Virus record (IMG/VR): IMGVR_UViG_3300020166_000144
Span: 1-20,441 of that record
Source of the DNA: a virus
Direction: 5' to 3' (one strand)
Length of the DNA: 20,441 nucleotides
The first letter of the stretch is position 1. The number at the start of each line of letters is the position of its first letter. The translations under genes and the position numbers were made by a program. The notes below the pieces were generated by a model that searched no databases, was not told the origin of the DNA, and saw nothing but the letters and a program-made list of their open reading frames with translations. This document shows, piece after piece, positions 15,658 through 20,441 of this stretch.

Positions 15658-16941
15658 ATGAAGATATTATCATTTAAAGATTTTTTAATAGAAAGAGAAA
15701 ATAAAGAAGTATTAAACTCTAAATTAATTTTAGAAGGTGGAGCAGCAGGACACATGTCACATCCATTTGATGAAAAAGATTTGACATTTGCAGATTTTAA
15801 AAAGATAGTAACTGCAGGTCTTCAAGGTGAATTAAACTTTGAGGAAGAAGCCACTGAAAAAACTGACGGTCAAAATGTATTTGCAACAGTTCAAGATGGA
15901 GAAGTAAAATTTGCCAGAAATAAAACTGAATTAGCAAATCCAATGGACCTTGCTACTTTTAAGAATAAGTTTGAAGGACATGCTAGTAAATTAGTACAAG
16001 ATACTTTTCAATTTGCTGCAGAAGATTTAGCAAACTCATTAAATAAATTATCCCCTAAAGATTTAGAAGTTTTTGATAACGGTAAAAACTGGATGAACAT
16101 GGAATTAATTTATTCTAAGAATCCAAACGTTATCTATTATGATCGTGATGTTATTCAATTTCATGGTATAAAGAAAACTGATGGTGAAGGTAATACTACT
16201 GGAGAGGATAACAAACCAGCAAGATCAATCGCGAAAGCAATGCAAGATCTTAAAGTTAATGTTGGTAAAACATTTACAGTCATTCCACCTCAAATTATTA
16301 AATTAGGTAAAGATTTAGATTTTGAAAAGAACAAGTCTAAATTTATAAAACAAATAGAAGCATTAAGAGACCGTTATAAATTATCAGATGCTGATGAAGT
16401 TTCTAGATATCACGAAATGTGGTGGAGAGAAACAATAGATACAAATTTCCCTGATTTACAACAAGACTATAAAGAAGGTTTATTATTAAGATGGGCTTAT
16501 GGAGATAAGAAGTCTTTAAATATGAGAAGCCTTGCAAAAGAAATAGGAAAAGATGAAGCAGCTTCTGTTAAGAAATTTGACAAAGAAGATGTTAAAAAGA
16601 AATATAAAGAAAACATTAGACCGTTCGAAGATTTGTTCTTAGAACTAGGATCTATAATTCTTAAGAATGCTTCTAATTTTGTAGCAGCAAATCCAGACAA
16701 GGAAATGCAAAGACTACATGATCAAATTAGAAAAGAATCAGATAAAATTAAAAAAGGTGGAGGAGAAGCTCAAATTGCAAAAGTTGAAGCTGAACTTGCA
16801 AGATTAGATAGAATTGGAGGAATAGAATCTATTATACCAACTGAAGGAATAGTGTTTGTATATAAAGGAAAAACAATGAAATTAACAGGTACGTTTGCAG
16901 CCATTAATCAATTAATGGGTATCATAAAATACGGTAGATAA
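15658..16941 (+). CDS. Ligase-fold nucleotidyltransferase with capsid-targeting-like N-terminus
   Basis: Likely member of the covalent nucleotidyltransferase superfamily (RNA/DNA ligases, capping enzymes). Visible motifs: I, EKTDGQN with the nucleophile Lys68 (67-73); III-like, WMNMELIY (145-152); IV, TEGIVFV (395-401); V, MKLTG (407-411). The N-terminus MKILSFKDFLIERE fits the F-x-x-F-L targeting pattern. A second gp21-type site, I24-L25-E26 followed by Gly, would leave a mature protein starting GGAAGHMSHPFD. Between motifs III and IV is a long Lys/Glu-rich helical insert (285-385) not typical of small RNA ligases. Whether it ligates RNA, DNA or modifies another substrate is unknown. The next gene starts one base after its stop, indicating coupled expression. 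Confidence 0.7.
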   Translation: MKILSFKDFLIERENKEVLNSKLILEGGAAGHMSHPFDEKDLTFADFKKIVTAGLQGELNFEEEATEKTDGQNVFATVQDGEVKFARNKTELANPMDLATFKNKFEGHASKLVQDTFQFAAEDLANSLNKLSPKDLEVFDNGKNWMNMELIYSKNPNVIYYDRDVIQFHGIKKTDGEGNTTGEDNKPARSIAKAMQDLKVNVGKTFTVIPPQIIKLGKDLDFEKNKSKFIKQIEALRDRYKLSDADEVSRYHEMWWRETIDTNFPDLQQDYKEGLLLRWAYGDKKSLNMRSLAKEIGKDEAASVKKFDKEDVKKKYKENIRPFEDLFLELGSIILKNASNFVAANPDKEMQRLHDQIRKESDKIKKGGGEAQIAKVEAELARLDRIGGIESIIPTEGIVFVYKGKTMKLTGTFAAINQLMGIIKYGR

Positions 16942-16942
16942 C

Positions 16943-18826
16943 ATGGCACTTACAAAATTAAGAACACATTTCAACGAAACTAATATTAATGAGTTTCAAA
17001 GATTATTAAAAAACAGAGTAATGGTTGTTGAAAAGATTTCAGCACCTGCGTTTTACGTTAGAAGATTTGAAAATAAATTTGAATTTTATAAATCTTCAAA
17101 ATCTAAGCCTTTAACAATTATCGATAGAACTATTATGTCTCTTTACGAAATAGCTATTAAACATATACAAAGTTTAAGCCCTAATAGTAAAGAATTATTA
17201 CCAGGTAATTACAGGTTTGGTTTTGAATATTTACCAGAAGAAAAAGTTTCTGAATATGAATATACAAAAACACCTAAAAACAATTTAATATTAACACATA
17301 TACATCAACTTAGCGATAGCGGAAAAGTAAAAAAGACAATCATAGATCCAGTTGTTATAGAAAAATGGTCTAAAATATTAGAAGTACAGTCTCAAGGTGT
17401 TTTATTTGATGGAACACTAAACTCTCTTCAAACATCTAAATTAATTAAATTATTAGAAATGAATGATAAATCTTTTTCTGATAACTTTGATTACGACATA
17501 GAAACCGATAAACAAGTTTCTTTTACTAAAGAAATTTATAAAATATTTAACGCTAATTCTTCTTCAACAATTTTACAAGAAGATTTAGAATCAGAAATAG
17601 ATGGTTTAGTTTTAAATTTTGTAGAAGGTAAAAAAATACAATCTTTTAAATTAGAAGACTTTAGTAGAAATCCAATAAATGAAGCTAGAGAAGGTTCACA
17701 CACATATCAAATTGCAATCGCAGATATATTAGAGTTTTTTGTAAATTATGATTTTAACGAAACGCAACTATTAGAAAAGAAAGCAGATGAAAGATATATC
17801 GAATTAATGTCAGTTGCTTTTAATAAATACGTAGAAAAAAATGCTGCAAGATATATTGGAGTTAATTTCCAAAATGCAGAATTTTCTTCTTCAGATTTAT
17901 TTAAGTTAAATACAGCCTTTATAAAAAACGAAAAAACATTAAAGAATGTTTCTAACGAAGTTTTATCTAGTTTATTTAAAATAACTTTAGGAACTTTTAG
18001 AAAACAAAAAACAAAATCAACAGATATATTAAATGATGATATGATTTCTCAATTAAATAATGTTGTTGATAAAATTAACGAAGTTGTCTTTCTAGAAAAT
18101 TCAGATGAAAATTCTATATATGATTACAAAAATTTCATGCTTCATAATAATATAAAAAGTGAGATAACTTTAAATGAAGCCTTAACTGTAAAATATGGAG
18201 AACAAGGAAAAGAGCCAGTAAACATGTTTGTTGGTAGATTTCAACCATTTACATTAGGCCATGCTAAAGTTTTAGAAGCAATTCACAAAGAGAATGGATA
18301 TCCAGTTATCGTATTTTTAATTAAAGCAAAGAATAAAAAGAAAGGTGACGAATTTAGAAAACCATATTCTGAAGATTTACAAATTAAAATGTTTAAACAG
18401 GTTCAAAAGCAATATAAATTCTTAAAAGAAATTATAGTTTTAGATAGAGGAGCAATTGATTATATGTTTAATGAACTTAGACCAAAATATGAACCAGTTC
18501 TTTGGGGAACAGGATCTGATAGAATGAAATCTTATGGATATCAAGTAAATAATGATTCTTATAGAGATCAATTAAATGTAAGATCTGATTTTGGATTATT
18601 TGAAATACCAAGAAGCGATGATAATATTTCAGCAACTCAAGTAAGAAACGCGATGTTAGATGGAGATGAAAAATTATTTAAAAAGACTACACCAAAGTCA
18701 ATCCATAAAATGTATGATATTTTAAAGTCTGAACTTGAAAAATCAATGGAACTTGTAGTTGCTTCTAAGATTGTGTCAGAATCAATTATGACGTTTGAGC
18801 AATATATGAATAAATTAAAATCATAA
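16943..18826 (+). CDS. Fusion of ligase-like domain and NMN adenylyltransferase-like domain
   Basis: Two domains. The N-terminal part (about 1-245) aligns by eye with the preceding ligase-like protein: EKISAPAFYV against EKTDGQNVFA, so the motif I Lys is kept but Asp-Gly is replaced by Ser-Ala; a motif III-like FGFEYL; motif IV EIDGLVLNF; and motif V FKLEDF. After a helical middle region, the C-terminal domain (about 425-600) is a HIGH-type nucleotidyltransferase: GRFQPFTLGH (431-440) and ISATQVR (562-568), the ATP-binding motifs of NadM/NadR-type NMN adenylyltransferases, which make NAD from NMN and ATP. Another HIGH-family activity is possible. The extreme C-terminus TFEQYMNKLKS resembles a capsid-targeting element. 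One-base gap to the upstream gene implies coupling. Confidence 0.75.
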   Translation: MALTKLRTHFNETNINEFQRLLKNRVMVVEKISAPAFYVRRFENKFEFYKSSKSKPLTIIDRTIMSLYEIAIKHIQSLSPNSKELLPGNYRFGFEYLPEEKVSEYEYTKTPKNNLILTHIHQLSDSGKVKKTIIDPVVIEKWSKILEVQSQGVLFDGTLNSLQTSKLIKLLEMNDKSFSDNFDYDIETDKQVSFTKEIYKIFNANSSSTILQEDLESEIDGLVLNFVEGKKIQSFKLEDFSRNPINEAREGSHTYQIAIADILEFFVNYDFNETQLLEKKADERYIELMSVAFNKYVEKNAARYIGVNFQNAEFSSSDLFKLNTAFIKNEKTLKNVSNEVLSSLFKITLGTFRKQKTKSTDILNDDMISQLNNVVDKINEVVFLENSDENSIYDYKNFMLHNNIKSEITLNEALTVKYGEQGKEPVNMFVGRFQPFTLGHAKVLEAIHKENGYPVIVFLIKAKNKKKGDEFRKPYSEDLQIKMFKQVQKQYKFLKEIIVLDRGAIDYMFNELRPKYEPVLWGTGSDRMKSYGYQVNNDSYRDQLNVRSDFGLFEIPRSDDNISATQVRNAMLDGDEKLFKKTTPKSIHKMYDILKSELEKSMELVVASKIVSESIMTFEQYMNKLKS

Positions 18827-18838
18827 GGAAATTTCGAA

Positions 18839-18846
18839 TATATAAT
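18839..18846 (+). promoter_or_regulatory. A/T-rich TATATAAT box, candidate promoter element
   Basis: TATATAAT lies 35 nt before the start of the last gene. The same box occurs at 8961-8968 before the SSB gene, and a one-base variant (TATATAAA) at 1765-1772 before the collagen-repeat fibre gene. It resembles, but does not match, the T4 late promoter TATAAATA. In such A/T-rich sequence chance matches are common. Confidence 0.25.
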
Positions 18847-18873
18847 CTTATAATATAAAATAAAATAAAAATC

Positions 18874-20441
18874 ATGGACAAATCACACTCTAATCAAGAT
18901 GATAGAATAGATGAAGGAAAAATAACTATAAAAAGACGTTATACTGAAAATTATCCTGCTAAAACCGTTGGCGCATCTGCTAGAATCAGGAATAAAATGT
19001 TAGAAGCAATTTCAGATGGTGCTATCACTCAAGATGAATTCAATTCTATTATTGCAGAATTATCTGCAGATTCAAAAAGATGGATGTCTCGTAATTCTAA
19101 ACTTTTTAATATTACAGAGTCTGGTATAACGTTAACAGCGTTAGGTAAGAAAATATTATCTCAAATTACAATAAACGAAAAAACAAAAAAGAATCCAGAA
19201 ATATGGGTTCCTGGTAAATTTGATAAAGATCTTTCTAAATTAACAGCCGATGAAATAACAATAGACAATTTAAAAAAATTATCAAAAAAACATAGAGTGT
19301 TTTTAGATGATGCAATTAAGTACGCTGAATATAGCTATGATATTGATTTAGATGAAAATCAAACAATAAAAAATAATAATATGAAAACACAATTAGTATT
19401 TGAATCTTTCGGAGATTTTGTAAACTCATTAAATAAAAATAATGAAGAATTAAACGAAGGAACTAGAGGTCAATTTGGAATGATTGATAAAAAAGGAAAT
19501 ATACAATCAGTATATATGCACTATGATTCATACCCTGAAAACATTTTACCTATAATAAAAAAGGGTTATAGAAACGCTAAAAAAGTACAGGCAGTTATTG
19601 ATAGAGGAGATACTTCTGGATTAGATAAAACAGTCGATACCATGAATTTTTATGAAGATGGTAGAAAACCAACATCTGGTAAAAAAGCACAAATGGATCG
19701 TTACATTAAGAAGGCCGCTGATGAAGGTGGTGCAGAATATATTTACTTATATGATGAATCTGAAAAAACTTGGTATATGGTTGATATCTATGGAGATATG
19801 CAATTAGTTCCAGCATTTGAATCAGTAGTAAACGAATCATACGATTACGATGAAGTAGCACAATCTGAATTTGGAATGGATTACGATCAATTAGGTCCAG
19901 GTGAAAAAGAATGGGTACGTGATGAAATAGACAACATGTCTGAGACTAACGAAGCAGTTAATAATATCGCGTATGTTAAAGCTGGAAAATTAGGTAATAA
20001 TGACCAATTTCTAGCGAAGAGATCTTTATCATGGACATTATCAGTTGATTTAGGTTTAAAAGCATCTGACGAATTTGTTGGACCATGGCTAGGATTTGAT
20101 CACGTATCACTATACGCTATTGGTAAAAAAGGAGGAACAATTCTTGATGACGCTTTAACAGGTAAATATACTTATGATGAATTAAAAGCAGCCGCTGCAG
20201 ATTTCTTAGGTATTAAAGAATCAGTAGACGTTGAACTTAATGAAGCATTCAAATCTTCTAAGTTAAGAAACTTAATGAACATGGATCAAGCATCAGCTTA
20301 CGGTAAGAATAAGAATTTAGCTTCTGCATTCTACGGAATGTCTAAAGTTAAATTAGATCAAGTTGGTGATGAATCTTTAGTAGATGTAGATCCTAAAACA
20401 GCATACAAGCAATACGCAAACAACAAAGACTTTGTTGTATT
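18874..20441 (+). CDS. Probable internal head protein, multi-block, 3' end outside window
   Basis: The frame is open for 522 codons from ATG 18874 to the window edge, so the gene is truncated. No named family is recognised. Residues 1-165 form a soluble helical block (KMLEAISDGAITQDEFNSII and KRWMSRNSKLFN). Met170 (19381), after a run of Asn codons, starts MKTQLVFESFGDFVNSLN, which again fits the capsid-targeting pattern and could be a second start or a domain junction. gp21-type sites follow at L193-N194-E195 (then Gly), I447-K448-E449 and L455-N456-E457 (then Ala). Between these lies a beta-type domain with MHYDSYPENILPIIKKGY. Like the 661-residue gene, it may be processed during head maturation. 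The ATG has the usual A-rich upstream tract. Confidence 0.6.
   Translation, partial: MDKSHSNQDDRIDEGKITIKRRYTENYPAKTVGASARIRNKMLEAISDGAITQDEFNSIIAELSADSKRWMSRNSKLFNITESGITLTALGKKILSQITINEKTKKNPEIWVPGKFDKDLSKLTADEITIDNLKKLSKKHRVFLDDAIKYAEYSYDIDLDENQTIKNNNMKTQLVFESFGDFVNSLNKNNEELNEGTRGQFGMIDKKGNIQSVYMHYDSYPENILPIIKKGYRNAKKVQAVIDRGDTSGLDKTVDTMNFYEDGRKPTSGKKAQMDRYIKKAADEGGAEYIYLYDESEKTWYMVDIYGDMQLVPAFESVVNESYDYDEVAQSEFGMDYDQLGPGEKEWVRDEIDNMSETNEAVNNIAYVKAGKLGNNDQFLAKRSLSWTLSVDLGLKASDEFVGPWLGFDHVSLYAIGKKGGTILDDALTGKYTYDELKAAAADFLGIKESVDVELNEAFKSSKLRNLMNMDQASAYGKNKNLASAFYGMSKVKLDQVGDESLVDVDPKTAYKQYANNKDFVV

Noticed and set aside
1-20441. tRNA genes, CRISPR arrays, insertion sequences, integrase or attachment sites
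   Set aside because: No cloverleaf-like segments, regularly spaced repeats, transposase motifs or integrase were seen by eye; a tRNA search program would be decisive.

Overview
This window reads as part of a T4-like myovirus genome that infects a Bacteroidota (Flavobacteriia-like) host. T4-type core genes are recognisable: a gp32-like single-strand binding protein, a gp61-like primase, UvsY and UvsW, beside tail-fibre and other virion genes. The host guess rests on three things seen in the sequence: strong A+T bias, start codons preceded by A-rich tracts with no Shine-Dalgarno motif, and one good match to the Bacteroidota -7 promoter element (TAnnTTTG). All genes are on the + strand, with short gaps or overlaps.

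Layout. (1) 1-8004, virion and probable lysis genes. A 5'-truncated tail-fibre gene and a paralogous collagen-repeat fibre gene both carry a tail-collar-like module. They are followed by a membrane-anchored coiled-coil protein (spanin-like candidate), a 719-residue structural-type protein whose start is a perfect 105-bp tandem duplication, a tail-tube-like protein, and a small glycine-zipper protein. (2) 8007-13264, DNA metabolism: RuvC-like resolvase, a 61-residue ORF, a long A-rich leader, gp32-like SSB, primase (overlapping it by 17 nt), a 73-residue ORF, UvsY and UvsW. (3) 13301-20441, probable internal head proteins. These are a 661-residue protein rich in gp21-type cleavage motifs, a strong terminator, a 100-residue protein, a ligase-fold nucleotidyltransferase, a protein fusing a second (degenerate) ligase-like domain to an NMN adenylyltransferase-like domain, and a protein running off the window end.

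How they fit together. The middle block is a compact recombination-dependent replication set: SSB, recombination mediator, branch-migrating helicase, primase and junction resolvase. The most interesting signal is in the third block. Several proteins start with, or contain, a short element of the form [FY]-x-x-[FY]-[ILMV], often followed by I/L-x-E. This resembles the capsid-targeting sequence and prohead-protease site of T4 internal proteins. If that is right, the phage packages and injects a set of proteins that includes a ligase-like enzyme encoded next to an NAD-synthesis/ligase fusion. That functional reading is inference; the motifs are directly visible.
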